Origin: Talpa occidentalis | Lineage: Eukaryota > Chordata > Mammalia > Eulipotyphla > Talpidae | Reading direction: 5' to 3' | Assembly (NCBI RefSeq): GCF_014898055.3 | Contig: NW_023605083.1 | Span: forward strand, 89,745,721 to 89,809,720 | DNA length: 64,000 nt | Shown: positions 62,830-64,000 of the stretch, in pieces | How positions within the stretch are numbered: the first letter of the stretch is position 1 | Layout: the number at the start of each line of letters is the position of its first letter | Notes under the pieces: generated by a model | Databases searched by the model: none | Seen by the model: the letters and a program-made list of their open reading frames with translations, nothing else | What the model was told of the DNA's origin: nothing | Translations under genes and position numbers: made by a program

Positions 62830-64000
62830 GATATGGCTGTATTACAAAGAAACAGTTTGTAGACATAAAAATTAGAATTTTATGTAATTCTCACATGCTG
62901 TGAAATAGTTTTTTTGTTTTATCTTATTGCCCGTAATCACTTCAAAATGTAAACCATTCTTAGGTATTGGTGGCAGGCTGTGCTTTCTTGGGTTTTCTAA
63001 ATCCACTCCAAAAGCATATTAAGGTAAAATTACCAGAGGTATTGGGAGGATTTTTTAAATACAAGTAAATCAAGAGAATTTAGGCATGTGTCGTGTGAAT
63101 AGAGCCATGAAGAGAGGGTGTTTCAGAGAACATTGTAAAAAGAAAAACTAAATTTCTCTGGTTCCTCAGGCTCATACTAGGTCCCTGATGGGTCCCCACT
63201 GCCATTACCCAGGTGGACATTCTGGAGCTCTTAGAAGATCTCACACCAGAGATGTTCACAGAAGAGACATAGCAATGGATCCACAGATCATGATCTCAGA
63301 GACATGACACTCTAGTCTCAACAATGCTGAATACAAGTTGACCCTGCATCCCACATCCCCCAGATTTTCCTCAGTGTACTCAAAAAGGCACAACAGGTGA
63401 CCTTGAGCCCTCATGGTTTAGCAGGTTTCCCCAGATGATCTGGGCTTTAGAATCCCAAAGAAGTGGGGAAGGTGGAAAGGAAGGGACAGTAACAATTTCT
63501 CTATATGGAATCTGACAAGCTGTGAGCCTGACGTCCCTCTCTGCGGGACAGTCCCTGATGGGTGCTCAGGTCCACACAGTTCACAAAGCATGTCCCTGTC
63601 TTTCTCAGGTGGGTCCCCCAGACACTGACTGTGACGCAGGATTTGAGTGCAGGTTGTGACGGGGGATGGGATCCATGGAGGCGCCATAGGAGAGAGAAGT
63701 GGGACAGGGAAGGAGGAAAGCCCACGTGACCTGCATATGGAGCAGGTTCCACTGTGACATCTGAGGTTCACTGTTGCATCTCTAGGGGACAGTGAGAACG
63801 TGCCTCAGAGCTTTAGTCCACGAGCCAAGTATCTGTCACCGTCATTGGTCAAGGGCTCCCACTGGAGCATTAACTCCCCAGCACTTGTGGCTGCCTCACC
63901 CGAGGGCTGAGGGAAATCTCAACAGACACACAGGGGCAGAAGGACATGTTGCCTGCGCTTCCATGGTGTGTGCTGGGGAGGTACTGTCAGCACCACCTGT
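62830..64000 (+). other. unassigned right end
   Basis: No exon, RNA gene or repeat recognised. A 117-codon minus-strand frame (63771-63418) has several Cys residues but no family pattern and no clear promoter or splice context, so it is not called. Confidence 0.4.

Noticed and set aside
63418..63771. 117-codon minus-strand frame with Cys residues
   Set aside because: No splice context, start context or recognised domain; length is within chance expectation.

Overview
This is nuclear DNA from a placental mammal. It has exon/intron structure with GT-AG splice sites, long introns, MIR fossils, L1 LINEs, LTR elements of three TSD classes, and at least 12 copies of one tRNA-derived SINE with a shared body and a (TAAA)n tail. 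From memory this SINE resembles Rhin-type elements of horseshoe-bat relatives. That points tentatively to a rhinolophoid bat, but no search was run.

The only gene I can support is the 3' half of an NLRP1-like inflammasome sensor on the + strand. Its N-terminal and NACHT parts would lie left of the window. Two leucine-rich-repeat exons (210-380, 1525-1614) are followed by a tandem duplication of the FIIND-coding block. Unit A spans about 2773-31261 and unit B about 33197-59650. Unit B has a complete, phase-consistent series of FIIND (ZU5+UPA) and CARD exons: 34348-34439, 35375-35474, 37096-37319, 40249-40511, 41010-41135, 43054-43195, 45936-45980 and 46356-46642. It ends at a stop codon, with AATAAA about 400 bases downstream. 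The autoproteolysis site (Ser-Phe|Ser-Pro) and the catalytic His are both present in B.

Unit A holds the matching FIIND exons, but three are broken: an 8-bp deletion, a 49-bp tandem duplication with a stop, and a 1-bp deletion. The catalytic His codon reads Tyr. A deletion of about 6.6 kb has removed both CARD-side exons. A therefore looks like a decayed or decoy FIIND sitting in a >30-kb interval between the LRR exons and the working FIIND-CARD module. Exon phases allow the LRRs to splice straight to unit B, or through A exon 1 (or exons 1-2) into B.

The rest is intronic or downstream noncoding DNA shared by the two units, plus insertions specific to one of them. A-specific insertions are a near-full-length L1 (24192-30246) carrying a nested SINE, an L1 tail (20281-20808), two solo LTRs, a short LTR-internal-LTR element (17548-19560), and a template-switch-like insertion at 13083-13202. 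B-specific insertions are two solo LTRs (43905-44303, 44408-44885), an L1 tail (33323-33945) and several SINEs. About 0.4 kb is in opposite orientation in the two units (14867-15311 versus 54368-54805). The right end (59650-64000) is old L1-like sequence, two SINEs, a possible LTR and unassigned DNA.
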